DNA from: Crossaster papposus | Taxonomy: Eukaryota > Echinodermata > Asteroidea > Velatida > Solasteridae | Length of the DNA stretch: 64,000 nt | Direction: 5' to 3' | NCBI GenBank assembly: GCA_037893245.1 | Contig: JBAIAA010000318.1 | Span: 124,001-188,000, forward strand | Part shown: one piece after another, positions 11,503 through 22,336 of the stretch | Position numbering within the stretch: the first letter of the stretch is position 1 | Layout: each line of letters begins with the position of its first letter | Translations under genes and position numbers: made by a program | Notes under the pieces: model-generated | Databases searched by the model: none | What the model was told of the DNA's origin: nothing | What the model saw: only the letters and a program-made list of their open reading frames with translations

Positions 11503-12230
11503 TATACTTCACGGGTGGGAAGTCTCAATGCCTTAAAGGGATCGTATACGTTTGGTAATTACTCCAAAAATTTATGGCAATAAAAACTTACTTGGTAAGA
11601 AGTACAGCAGCTTTGGATAGTATAATGCATTTTTAGAAACGTTTCACTTCGAAGTACTGCGGTTATGGAAAAAGATATCACTTTTTATCCCCAAAAATTT
11701 GAATCTGAGAAGCGTTACTGCAGTGACGTTTCTCAGAGCGTGTATTCCAAAGGAGATTATTCTTTCCGCGTGGACATAACCGCTCCAGATTTTCGGCAAT
11801 ATCTCAAAATCGGTACCACCTTTTGAAATGAATTTTTTACAGGTTAGTTTTATGGTATATATCTATAACTATATAGGATTAAAACAAACAATGGGTTCCA
11901 ATTACCAAACGTGTACGATCCCTTTAAGCTTGACAAAGTAAAATCTTGCATGTGTGCATAGTTTCTACAGCCGCATGTAAATTGTACAGTGTAGATATAC
12001 ATGTACATAGAAATTGTACACCATAAGTATATGCAATATTATAAGACTGCGGTCAGCAGTCCAAGCCCGAAAAGGTCATCTCCCAGGCTTGCGGCTTGGC
12101 CGCTGTCATGGGGGTCGTAAATAACCGTCTGATCAAGCTGGTAAGGTTTGTACACAAAACCCCCGGTGTCGGGGGTTTTGTGTAGAAATATTAAGGTACC
12201 AACTTTCACGACAACGTGCTGGTAATGTAG
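11503..12230. repeat. Right arm of the long inverted repeat, with a MITE inside
   Basis: Complement of 7639-7976, split by the element at 11533-11927. The two arms show small differences, so the duplication is not brand new. Confidence 0.75.
11533..11927. mobile_element. TTAA-flanked MITE (AAAGGGATCGTATACGTTTG)
   Basis: Ends are AAAGGGATCGTATACGTTTG and the complement (CAAACGTGTACGATCCCTTT), bounded by TTAA on both sides. The other arm of the inverted repeat lacks it, giving the empty site. TTAA targets are used by piggyBac and Kolobok superfamilies. Confidence 0.8.
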
Positions 12231-12356
12231 GCTATCTGCTGCGCGATTCTTCTCGAAGATAACTATAAACTAGACATGTGTTTGTGGACAAACACAGAGC
12301 TGTTTCGAGTGTCTTACATTATTTTCAATATGTGTGTGTGGTGGTCTATGTGTGTG

Positions 12357-13050
12357 CCAAGTCTCAAGTCGATCAAATTTACGAAAGTGTCAAAGTCAAT
12401 AGTCTAAAGAAAAACGTGTACAAAACCTATGGGAGACAAATTGAACCTTTAACGTGACGTCACATGACCTTGAATGACGCAATCGTGCCGAATTTCTTCC
12501 AAAACCATCTATGAGTGATGTTCTAAAGGTATTCCAAGTCTCAAGTCGATCGGATTTACCAAAGTGCCAAAGTCAATAGTCTGAGGAAAAACGTGTACAA
12601 AACCTATGGGGGGAAAATTGAACCTTTAAGGTGCCGTCACGTGACCTTGAATGCCGCAATTGTGCCGAATTTCTTTCAGGAACATCTGGGGGTGGTGTTC
12701 TAAGGGTATGCCAAGTTTCAAGTCGGTCGGATTTACTAAAGTGTCAAAGTCAATAGTCTGAAGAAAAACGTGTACAAAACCTATGGGGAAAATTTCACCT
12801 TTAACGCGAAGTCACGTGACCTTGAATGACGTAATCGCGACGAATTTCTTCTAGGACCGTCTTTGGGTGGTTGTCTAAATGTATGCCAAGTATCAAGTCG
12901 ATCGGAATTACCAAAGTGTCAAAGTGTATTGTCTAAATAAACGTGTGCAAATCCTATGGAGAAAAGTCTGAAAAAGAAAAAAAAAAAAAAGAAAAAAAAA
13001 AAAAAAAAAGAAAAAAAAAAACTTTAACGATTACAAAAGCTGTTTCGGTG
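12357..13050. repeat. ~175 bp tandem repeat, four copies
   Basis: Copies start near 12358, 12535, 12710 and 12884 with CCAAGTCTCAAGTCGATC-like sequence. Each carries GTCAAAGTCAATAGTCT, an ACCTATGGG block and a CACGTGACCTTGAATG-like block. The array is flanked by AGCTGTTTCG (about 12299 and 13039), and it ends in A-rich sequence and a GCTGTTTCGG hairpin. Confidence 0.8.
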
Positions 13051-13060
13051 AAAAACCGAA

Positions 13061-14188
13061 ACAGCTAATAACTGCTCTCCAAAATATAAAAAATGCTCTC
13101 GAAAAAACTGCCATCAAAAATAAAAATAATTGCTCTCAAAAAAAAAATGCTTTCGAAAATAGAAAAAATTGATCTTAAAAGGAAAACAAAACTAACGGGC
13201 TTTCGTAGGTTTTTAGTATTTGAAACATTTTCTTGTTCTAATGTGCGGTTGTGATGAAAAAAATAAAAGTCCGAAAACCAAACTTGCATCTTATAATGTG
13301 CGCGTGCTCGAATTATGAGCCAACAGCGAATTATAATGTGGTACAAACAATATCGCGAGCGGGAGGAGTATCATCACCGTTACAAGCAAGACAACAATTG
13401 TTAATCTCTCGGCACCCCCTGAGCCTGATCAATTATTTGGACAACCATCAATAAACTAGCGGTCAAGGACAAACAAACCTCAGCGACATTTGCCTCGGTG
13501 TTCAACCTTCAAGTACGTATAGTTAAATATTTACGCACAGCGGGAATACACCACCGTCAGTAGATAGGTAGACCGGTACTTATTTATGTTTATAAATTTA
13601 AGGACAGGGTATTGAATTGTCACACTAGTACGTGAGGCTACGAGCCCCCATGTCCTTTTTAACCAACAGACAAAACACAACAAGACAGTCAGTGTAGCCA
13701 CGCTACCCACGCACGTAAGTGGGTAAATGCCGTCAATAGGGGACGGGGCATTGTCCGACCGTCTTCCCTCTTTTGTTTGTACTCTAACGTTTTCGGATGA
13801 TCGCCATAGGATTTGCACACGAGTCTGAATCGGGGACCTTTGCGGAATAGGGGACCCCATTGTTCCCTTTGTCATACGTCCCCTATTTCAATCAAAAACA
13901 AACGCGTTACCATGGTAGGGTACTACCCTAACAGACCATGAACAGACATACATGTACATGTACACACATGATGTACACACACGTTTGTTTATGGTGTAAA
14001 TCGAGGAGTTTCCTTTGTTTGTACTTTTTTCCGACGGCTCTCATTGGTTTTGTACACGAATCTCAATCGAGGTCGTCGTCGATTCTAACCCTAACCCCAA
14101 TTCACCTTCGTGTCGCCAGGTATGTGTCCTCCATTTACACCATAAACAAACGCATGTAGACATACAAACTCGCAATACAGCCCGGCAA
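13061..14188. other. No gene recognised; small foldback at 13984-14160
   Basis: An AT-rich stretch, then a foldback with CGTTTGTTTATGGTGTAAAT at 13984 and its complement near 14150. A 114-codon minus frame at 13531-13875 lacks splice signals or recognisable motifs. Confidence 0.4.
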
Positions 14189-14262
14189 GCGATTTTTTTT
14201 TTCGTAGGTGGGTGAGTCACAATTCATGAATTATTCAGTAGTTGCATGATCAACACTTAGGT

Positions 14263-14516
14263 TCCAGGAGCCAATTTCATAAAACGTGTAAGCACAAACA
14301 ACTGCTTAGCATGAAAATTTATCCTTGGCAAAAACAGGGTTACAAACCACATTTTCAGATGATGTATATTGTTTGTGAGTGGTTTTATAGGCTGGTTGTT
14401 GCTTAGCATGAAAAACATATAGAGTTTTGGCGGGGAACCTGTTTCTATTGAGCAATACGTTTTTGCGCTAAGCAATTAATGTTTGTGCTTACACGTTTGA
14501 TGAAATTGGCCCCTGG
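14263..14516. mobile_element. Word-array foldback element (GCTTAGCATGAAAA)
   Basis: Ends read TCCAGGAGCCAATTTCAT and the complement of CCAGGGGCCAATTTCATC. The words GCTTAGCATGAAAA and TGCTTAG recur inside in both orientations. Nested in the 14189-14811 element. Confidence 0.7.
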
Positions 14517-14587
14517 TCTCTTTTTCCCCTTAAATTAAAAATACTCCAAAGATATCAATTTGACTAAACAAACCGAAGTGACCTACG

Positions 14588-14660
14588 GCATGATTCGAAC
14601 CAGGGATCTTTGATTCATAGCCCATCCCACTATCCACTACGTATAGCAGCTCGACAACAG
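14588..14660 (-). repeat. tRNA-like SINE segment
   Basis: The minus strand has an A-box-like TAGTGGATAGTGGG and a B-box GGTTCGAATC with tRNA-like spacing. It resembles the SINE heads at 25111 and 57662 but is more diverged. Not a functional tRNA gene as far as can be judged. Confidence 0.5.
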
Positions 14661-14914
14661 CTGTTCTTTAAACCGATATAATGTAACTAGTTAACTATAA
14701 CAACGATGCTGTGACGTCATGTTTTATTCTGATGAATAAACATAACTTCTCATCCAAACTATTGATTAATTCATAAATTTTGACTCGCCCACCTACGGAA
14801 AAAAAATTCGCGCCCGGCAAACCAACACCGAAAACAAGACTGCACATGCGCTCAACTTTATCCGTCGTGTGGGTGAATTAACAGCCACACACAAAACACC
14901 CCGAAGAGATACAA

Positions 14915-15230
14915 CCACTGACCTCTACACCTGGACGAATCATTGTCCATATTCTGCTGTGCTAACACTTGAAGTCAGCGCGAACTGGAAGTGCAACATG
15001 GCGGACCCGAGACGTCACTGCTGTGAGCCAATGAAATGTCTAGGTGTAGAGGTCAGTGGATTTACTCTGTACATTTTGTATTTATAAACATTACGTAATA
15101 CGTATCATACCAACACCTGGACATTTCATTGGCTCACAGAGTGACGTCGTGGGTCCGCCATGTTGCACTTCTCCGCATGCCGACTTCAAAATGAAACAAT
15201 GATGATCTGTCCATGTATAGAGGTCAGTGG
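14915..15230. mobile_element. Foldback MITE (CACTGACCTCTACACCTGGA)
   Basis: CACTGACCTCTACACCTGGA at left and its complement at right. The arms include CATTTCATTGGCTCACAG and GTGCAACATGGCGGACCC. A second copy lies at 40606-40910. Confidence 0.8.
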
Positions 15231-15311
15231 ATACAACGCCGAGGCGCATAAAAAGGGTAGACCGGTACTAGTCCACTTTTCTATTTCATCGGGACAAAAC
15301 AATCCATATGA

Positions 15312-15503
15312 AGCACGATGTGTGGCAGAGATACCCCCCCCCCCCCCCCCACCTCCCACCTCTTTTGTGTTGACCATTGTGTTCCTGGAATTTCAGGAAT
15401 TATTTTTAGGTTTCAAGGGGGGTTGGGTTATAGGTTACAATAGTGTTGAGTGTGTATAGGGTATAGGGGTAATAGGGGGTACCCCTCTGCCACATATCGT
15501 GCT
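15312..15503. mobile_element. Foldback MITE with G/C-run loop (GCACGATGTGTGGCAGAG)
   Basis: AGCACGATGTGTGGCAGAG and its complement bracket a C run and the sequence CATTGTGTTCCTGGAATTTC. Related pieces lie at 29931-30030, 31085-31160, 59318-59510 and 60835-61010. Confidence 0.65.
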
Positions 15504-16102
15504 GGGTATAAACAAATCTACTAATTTTTTTAAATTTTGGTCAAGGTACTAGTCTACTCCCCATAATAGAGAAAAAATATCATGATCTCGAGAAAAAAAA
15601 CCAGGGGAATCCCCGATGTATTTGTTCTCAGTCCGGCTTCTAAGATCAACCTGACATACGAGACATTGCATTCACTGCCTGTGAACTCAAAAATCCAAAT
15701 TAAGTTCTATTAATTATTTAAATGTCAACCAACTATACAAATAACAATGAGCCTGTGTGTACCCACCACATGGGCGTTGACAAATTCCTTTCTACGCTTT
15801 TGTGACTAGACTATAATGAATAGCTGTTTGTGTCACATAGTATATACATTATGGACTGGCAATGAGGTCACTAGAGCAAGTATATTTCCCCGAGGACTAT
15901 TAAATTAGGCGAGTGGTTGCTCACGGGAGTGGGTTTAAAAAAAAAAGTGAACATGGGTCCCATTTTAACTTGAGTCTGATTTTCAAATCACAGAGGTATA
16001 ACGAGGGGGTTTATAACCAATAATAAAAAAGCAGTCCGATTTTCACAGAAATCTGATTTTCATACGTAACAAAAACTACCGGACGTTGTCGATTACCCAA
16101 CA
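15504..16102. other. No gene recognised
   Basis: About 600 bp of unique sequence with no supported exon or repeat. Confidence 0.4.
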
Positions 16103-16383
16103 TCAGTATGATTTTGCACACACCCTAGGGTTCTTGTATCGTATTACGATCGAGGATCGAAACACAAAAGAGAACAAATGGAACAAAGGATCCTCGAAGG
16201 ACGGTTTGCTTGTCCGAATTCGGTCCTCGATCGTTGGGGCAAGCGCTAGGTAATGGGGTTAAGGTATAGTAAAGGAATACAGGAAAACACAATATCGATC
16301 CTCGGTCGTTATGTGGTTCACGACTGTGTGAGTTAGGGTTAAACCCCCAACTCCCTAGAGTTTGTACACAATCATATTGATTT
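16103..16383. mobile_element. Foldback with CGAGGATCG words
   Basis: Ends TCAGTATGATTTTGCACACA and the complement of TCAATATGATTGTGTACAAA. Inside are at least four CGAGGATCG or CGATCCTCG words in both orientations. Confidence 0.6.
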
Positions 16384-16408
16384 TTTGGAGGATTTGGGAG
16401 GGTTAGGG

Positions 16409-16735
16409 TTAGCTAAGGGTGCATGTATAGGTGTGACTATACTTTCTGGTATCGGTAAACTTATACACTGAGGGCCTAGGTAAGTTTAATGTTGGTGACA
16501 TATCATACGAGGCAGTGTCTGCTGCCTGACGAAGGAACAATTTTGTGTTATCACTAGAACTAGATTCTGAGACACGCCCACAATGACTGGATTCGTACCC
16601 ACTATACCCCGATAATGAGGTACACGGGGGCGAAGTTGTATTCGCAGCGAGTTGGCCGTCTCGGCCGTTCGAGTCAGGAGGTTTTATAACGACAGTTCGG
16701 TATAGTTCCTCTCGAATAACAGACATAGAAGGATA
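16409..16735 (-). CDS. Candidate C-terminal coding exon, product unknown
   Basis: The minus strand stays open for ~108 codons to a TAA. It contains VIKPPDSNGRDGQLAA, SLSGYSGYESSHCG, SESSSSDNTKLFLRQAADT and LPRPSVYKFTDTRKYS. The polar, Ser/Tyr-rich composition resembles a cytoplasmic tail. Its 5' side abuts the family E fragment starting at about 16737, so any acceptor has been displaced or lost. I do not recognise the family. It may be a real last exon or a chance frame. Confidence 0.3.
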   Translation of the reverse strand, partial: YPSMSVIREELYRTVVIKPPDSNGRDGQLAANTTSPPCTSLSGYSGYESSHCGRVSESSSSDNTKLFLRQAADTASYDMSPTLNLPRPSVYKFTDTRKYSHTYTCTLS

Positions 16736-16736
16736 C

Positions 16737-17136
16737 ACCAATGGTAATTTCTTAAAGGCATGCGGATACACCATTTGCAGATAACGAAAATATTTACTAC
16801 CGAATTATTAAGAAATATCTTACTCATCTGAAAGTAAATAATGATTCTAGGCATCCAGCAAAATGATTGCGCAGATATCCTGTAATTATTCTGAAAAATA
16901 TAATTTTATAAAGTGAAATTCGCGATCGCCGTCGGGCGATCGCGAAAAAACAGAAATCACATAAGAATAACTGCTCGACGCCGGTTGAAAACAAACGCTG
17001 TTTTTCTTGCTTTTTTCGGCATCAATGACTGTAAAACTTCGAACAAGCCAGATAAACGATAGTTACTATAAAATACAACCCCCCAAATCCACCCATTCAT
17101 GATAATTCAAGCAATTACCAATGGTGTATCCTACCT
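16737..17136. mobile_element. MITE family E, nearly complete copy
   Basis: It includes GGATACACCATTTGCAGATA, the palindrome GCGATCGCCGTCGGGCGATC and the terminal ACCAATGGTGTATCCTACC. A second terminal fragment is attached at its left end. Confidence 0.8.
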
Positions 17137-17220
17137 TTAAATTACCATGATTGGGTGGATTTGTGAGGTTGTATTTTTATAGTAAATAACGTTTAACTGA
17201 CCTGTCCAAAGTTTTACAAT

Positions 17221-17772
17221 ATATGACCCACCACCCCAAAACCAGGCTAAAGTCGAAATTTGTCATATGCGAGATTTGTATACCATTGGATTGCTAGCGT
17301 TTGAGCTTTAAAATGATACATCACATGCACCAGTACCAGGGGCGGATCCAGGAATTTCGGTTAGAGGGGGCGCCAAAAATTGTCAACATAATATATTGGG
17401 AGAAGATATGGGAGCGCAGGAGGCGCGAAGCCCCAACGCCGAGATCTTCTCAATCTTCTCGAGATTTTTTTAGGGGGGGCGCGCGCCGGGTGCGCCCCCC
17501 CCCCCCCGGATCCCTAACCCTAACCCGTTCGCGACAACAAGTTCGCTCAATTTGAGTAATAGCAACGACAACAAAAATCAGGAGAAGGCCGATATTATCA
17601 CTTTTGGGGATTCAAAAAAAGTTTAAACATGAACAGCCTATAAATTAGAGTTTTAACTAACGATTTATGGAAAAAAAAAATCGACCAGCAACACATTTTA
17701 TTTTTGTACAATGCCATATGTCGCAATGGCATTTGCCGACTTCCGCCTGGTTTTGGCCTGGTGGGTCACATA
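17221..17772. mobile_element. TGACCCACC foldback with a further nested element
   Basis: ATATGACCCACCACCCCAAA at left and the complement of ATATGTGACCCACCAGGCC at right. Inside, 17337-17515 is a second unit with GGGGCGGATCCAGGAATTTC at one end and a GGATCC-containing complement at the other. Confidence 0.7.
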
Positions 17773-17845
17773 TAATCATGGATGCTGAAAAAAGCAAGAA
17801 AAACGACGTTCGTTTTTAACCGGCGTCGGGCAGTAGTTCTTACTC

Positions 17846-18050
17846 TCTAAATTCCAAAGAGTGAAACTAGGAACTAGACGTTTTAGAGTGGACCTCACTC
17901 TAAATTTAGATTGAAACACACTTAAAAAAAGGTACCCTTTCAGTGGAATTTGATTAGATTTCAGTGGAATTTGATTAGATTTCAATCTTTTTCGAGTGAA
18001 TTAATTTCACTCTAAAGTGTCTGGTCCCTGAATTTTCACTCTTTGGAAAT
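17846..18050. mobile_element. Foldback with CACTCTAAA words
   Basis: ATTCCAAAGAGTGAAA at left and its near complement at right. Inside are repeated CACTCTAAA words and a doubled TTTCAGTGGAATTTGATTAG. Confidence 0.65.
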
Positions 18051-18112
18051 AATTAATAATTCGGTAGTAAAAGTGTTCGATATCTGCAAATGGTGTATCC
18101 TACCTTTAATTA

Positions 18113-18995
18113 GTGGCAGTTTCAGGATAAAACGGAACACCGAGTGAGACGCCGATCGCGAAAAAAAAGATAACATAAGAATAACTGCTCGACGCCGGTT
18201 AAAAACAAACGCTGTTTTTCGTGCGTTTTCCGGCATCCATGATTTAGTCAGGTTCATAATGTACATATTGAAAGTTTCGTTCACTTTTTGTGTAGATTTG
18301 CTAAACCATACATTTTAAGAAACGTTAGGATATACTCAACAGGAAAACCAATGTTTACATTTTTTTTAAGGTTCTTTTGAAAAAAAATTGGTTCTTTAAT
18401 GTGCCGTGACACATGAAAAGTCATTGAGTGTCACATTAAAGGTCCATTGTTTTCTTCATTGCCCTATATCTCTGGAAGTATAAGTCCGATTGGGTTCAAA
18501 CTTGGTATGCAGGTATGGCGGGATGTGTTATAGATATAAATTGAAGTGACATCATGATGACGTCATCTTGTGATTTTGTTATGATTTGTTTTCTTCATTT
18601 TTGACCTTTAAGCAATATCTCATCAACTGAACATAATAAATTCAAAATTCTGTTTGTAACATGTTTATTGGGTCATAGACATATGCACACAATTGTGAAA
18701 AATGTGTGACATCATCATGGCGTCATCAAAATGCTATTCAAAAAATCCAAGATGGCCGCCATAAAAAACCTAAGAGCAAATGTAAACATTGGTTTTCATG
18801 TTAAGTATATCCTAACGTTTCCAAAAATGTATAGTTTAGCAAATCTATACACAAAAATTGAACGAAAATACATAAGAAACCTGACTAATTGTAAAACTTC
18901 GGACAGGTCAGTTGAACGATCTTTACTATAAAATACAACCCCTCCAAATTTACCCATTTATGATAATTCAAGCAATGACAAATGGTGTAACCTTC
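18113..18995. mobile_element. MITE family E copy split by a 641-bp TIR element
   Basis: Family E halves flank 18246-18886. That insert has ~105 bp inverted ends starting AGTCAGGTTCATAATGTACA. Its central part contains CATCATGATGACGTCATC. Confidence 0.7.
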
Positions 18996-19356
18996 CTATA
19001 ATGACACTTCCGTCATCACCAACTCAATATTAGTACCGACTTGTACTAATTTTTGTCGTTGGAGGAAGTCACTGTCACGGGAGATCAAGTTTGTCCGTGT
19101 GCAATTAGCTCCACTCTGATCATCCGTCGGGGTAAATTATAGATACCACGCATAAGACACTAGTGCTTTTAGCAGCCAACCATGCATGCGTATAGCGGCT
19201 TCAACAAGCGCGCACTGCGCTTTACATCATACCAGACAGGATAGGAACGGATGAGTTGATTCACATTTTTCTCGTGGAAAATCCCCGAGCAGCTAAATTC
19301 ATCTCGTCTGTGTTACCCACTTAGTCGTTTTCAATACTCCTTGCTTTTTGCGAGAG

Positions 19357-19705
19357 ATGGGTTCACGAAACACAGCGTTGGTTTGGATCGTCTGCTGTTG
19401 GGGCTTAACTTTCACCAGCAAGGCCCTGCTTGTAGAATCGCTTGATCCTACCACCACCGTGGATCCACTAACGATGCAGAAGACTAACTCGCCCGCGTTG
19501 GCCGCAACCGATGATGAGCTCGTTATATCGACTGCCTCGGATGAGCCGGCTGCATTAGCCGCGACGGGGGAGCCTATTTTGTCCGTGGAACAGCCCATCC
19601 GAGAAGCAATTCAAATTTCCATTTCGGTAAACATAGAAGAACCCGTTAGATATGAGGTTGGAGAACCACTCATATTGCAAGTTAACCCAAGAGGAACAAC
19701 AACAG
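19357..19705 (+). CDS. First exon of a secreted or membrane protein, family unknown
   Basis: The frame opens MGSRNTALVWIVCCWG with a hydrophobic core to about residue 24, a good signal peptide. A Thr/Ala/Glu-rich stretch follows (PTTTVDPLTMQKTNSPALAA and IREAIQISISVNIEEPVRYE). It ends NPRGTTT next to a donor, ACAG|GTAGGT, in phase 1. A Met three codons upstream (19348) is an alternative start. Continuing past the donor gives only ten more codons, which supports splicing. I recognise no domain and could not find the next exon; the downstream 1.5 kb is repeat. Confidence 0.5.
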
Positions 19706-19857
19706 GTAGGTTTTTTAAAGACTACGGCAACTTTTAGCCGCCCAAAAAATACATTTAAAAAAAATGGTTGTACCAGCAGCAGCAGCAGCAGCAACAGCAG
19801 TGCTACAGCATGCATCACCAAAATAGCAAAACAGCTGCAGAATCGTATAATATCAAA

Positions 19858-19905
19858 ATAATAATAATAATAATAAAATAATAATAATAATAATAATAAT
19901 AATAG
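19858..19905. repeat. AAT trinucleotide microsatellite
   Basis: About fifteen ATA/AAT units, preceded by a short CAG run at 19780-19800. Confidence 0.85.
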
Positions 19906-20067
19906 GCACTTAGGGAGACAACCCCATAGATTTGTACACAAACTTGGAACAGTCCTAACTTGTTTACCCTAACCCTTTTCTCTAAGATCTTCGAGATTTA
20001 TGCTATTTAGACCAAAATCTGTCGTTCTAGGACAAAGATAACTCCCAAATATTGTTTTTTTAGGGTA

Positions 20068-20163
20068 GCTAGACACTTAGGGAGACACTGAAATGTCTCC
20101 CTATGTGCCACTGTCTCATTATTACCTAAAACCTTACGCTAATTTGTCTCCCCAAGTGCCTAT
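20068..20163. mobile_element. Small MITE (CACTTAGGGAGACA ends)
   Basis: CACTTAGGGAGACACTGAAA at left and TTTGTCTCCCCAAGTGCC at right. A near-identical copy is at 35336-35424. A terminus lies at 19905-19920 and a diverged relative at about 20369-20455. Confidence 0.75.
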
Positions 20164-20787
20164 TTGGAAGAATTGTAACCGAAAATGGTACATTTTGGGA
20201 GACCTCTCTATAATGACGTGCACAAAATGTTCCATTCTTTATTGTAACCTAACCCGTTTTTACTATAGAGCTTTTTCCACGAAATTTCATATTTATGCAT
20301 GTTGGACCCTACTCTATCGATCTGGACTGTTAAACGTTTAAAAATGTATCTCCTTCCTGTAGTTGGAACGTTAGGGAGACCTCGAAATGTCTCCCTAATG
20401 ACCATGGTCTCCCTAATGTTGTTAAACTTACGCAAATTGGTCTCCCAAAGGGTAATTATTCCAAGATAAAGAGACATTTATAAAGCACAAACAGTTGCAG
20501 ATCGGCTCCGCCTCAATGCGCTGAATACAAGCAAATGGATTTAACAAAATAAAATAAAAACGACGATAATTACAATTTTTACAAAAAATTACGTCTGGGC
20601 CAGCCAAATACACAGTAAACTAAAAAGATGAACTAGTTAAAAATAGTTGTAAAAATTGAATAATAGATACAAACTTTCAATAAGTTACAACGTTACAAAA
20701 ATACTGTTAAAAAAGATGAGTCTTAAGGCGAGACTTGAACAGCTTGATGGTCTTACAGGAAAGACACATTGGACCCAGCATTGGTTT

Positions 20788-21173
20788 AAGGTAGGATACA
20801 CCATTGGCCGATATCAAAAATATTTACTACCGTATTATTAAGAAATATCTTACTCATTTGAAAGTAAATAATGATTCTAGGCATCCAGCAAAATTATTGC
20901 GCTAGATATCATGTAATTATTGAGAAAAATTGAATTTTATAAAACAAAATTCGCGATCGCCGGACGGCGATCGCAAAAAACTAAAATAACATAAGAATAA
21001 TTGCTCGACGCCGGTTGAAAACACACGCTGTTTTTCGTGCTTTTCTCGGCATCCATGATTGTAAAACTTCGGACAGGGACAGGTCATAAAGTACTATAAA
21101 GTACAACCCCCTAATTTCACCTATTCATGATAATTCAAGCAATTACCAATGGTGTATCCTACCTTTAAATATA
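20788..21173. mobile_element. MITE family E, intact reference copy
   Basis: A full 386-bp copy from AAGGTAGGATACACCATTGG to CCAATGGTGTATCCTACCTT, adjoining TTTAA on both sides. The central palindrome is CGATCGCCGGACGGCGATCG. It is the best copy for a consensus. Confidence 0.85.
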
Positions 21174-21654
21174 GGTTCTCTTTGGCCAATATTCGCAACA
21201 AAATGTGTTCATGTTCGTTTTAACTTTTAGCGGCAGATTTGTAGCAAATTAGCTCCCTCTTTTCCGTGGTTCTTATTATTAATTAATAATAATTTAAAAT
21301 TTATACTTGGATCATTTCAGGCGTTTCAAAATGGTCATATTTTAAATTATTATCGTTGAAAAGTGTAACCGCGTGCTTTTTAATTCAAATCGAACGTGTA
21401 TTGATCCTTTAATGTCAGATTGGCGTAACGTTTTTTGGTTCCCGCCCCACCGCTGTCATCCAGGATCGATTCCCAAAGTGACAAAGTGTGGATTGGTCCC
21501 TGCCTGATTCCGTGGGTTTTCTCCATGGTATTCTTCTGGGGTTTTCCTCCCACCTCTAAAACTGTACCTTCTTCTCATTGTCTTCTCTCTGCAGGTTTTT
21601 TTTCAGGCTTTAATACAAGCTACAGCACCTAAGGTGCTTTTGAGAATGCTTGGT
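21174..21654. other. No gene; possible old repeat at 21420-21640
   Basis: The string GGTTTTCCTCCCACC and its surroundings resemble an interspersed repeat, but there is no second copy in the window to confirm it. Confidence 0.3.
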
Positions 21655-21891
21655 CCAGTTCGCGCCGGATGACGTATATAAACGCAAAGTTTTCCCCAGA
21701 TTTAAAACGGATGACGCATAAACACGCCACGAGCAAGGCCGAAAATGTCTGTCAGCAGCGAGCAAAGACGGAAATGCGTGGGTGTGCTACCCGGTACTGG
21801 CGGCCTGAACCCGCTTCGGATCGAGTTTTGTTAAAAATAATACCGCCCCTCGGCTCGGTGATTTTAAAATAATCCCGGCGCGAACTGGTTA
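21655..21891. mobile_element. MITE family D copy
   Basis: CCAGTTCGCGCCGGATGACG to the complement ending CGCGAACTGGTTA. Confidence 0.85.
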
Positions 21892-22336
21892 CAGAACAAA
21901 TTAATAATAATGTTGATCTATTAAACGCGGATGGATTCAAATTTGGGCGAAAATGGTAGATTTGCCATCATTTTGGCTGCCAAATTCATTACATTGGCCG
22001 GTAAAATATGCCCTGCAAATTGCTCTTTTAGGTTTAAGATGATCCGAACGAAATACGTCGTCAGAAAGTCTGTTGTTTTTTGTCTAGCGTATAAATTGTA
22101 GGCCTAATGAATATTTTATGTCTTTGGCAATGAATTAGGTAAACATTGCGACAAAAGGCCGACTGGTCGTATTTTTAATTTTCGATTTGCTATGGGAAAT
22201 GGTTTCAGCATCGCATTCGCATGAATGTGTTTGGATTTGTTTCTTCAAACAAAAGTGGGTCGAGTTTGTTTTCTTTGTAGAACAGGTCAACAGCAGGGTT
22301 ATTGTGTATGCCCCGCCCCGCCCGCAATAATTTTAT

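Larger units (their letters stand above)
14189..14811. mobile_element. Foldback element with 9-bp target duplication
   Basis: Ends are GCGATTTTTTTTTTCGTAGG-like and the complement, followed inward by GTGGGTGAGTCA. Exact 9-bp flanks GCCCGGCAA lie at 14180-14188 and 14812-14820. It contains the word-array MITE 14263-14516 and a tRNA-like segment. Confidence 0.75.
17137..18112. mobile_element. MITE family E copy split by two elements
   Basis: Family E pieces at 17137-17220, 17773-17845 and 18051-18112. The insertions are 17221-17772 and 17846-18050. Confidence 0.7.

Noticed and set aside
13531-13875. 114-codon minus frame with a hydrophobic stretch
   Set aside because: No splice signals, homologous motif or codon bias that I can see.
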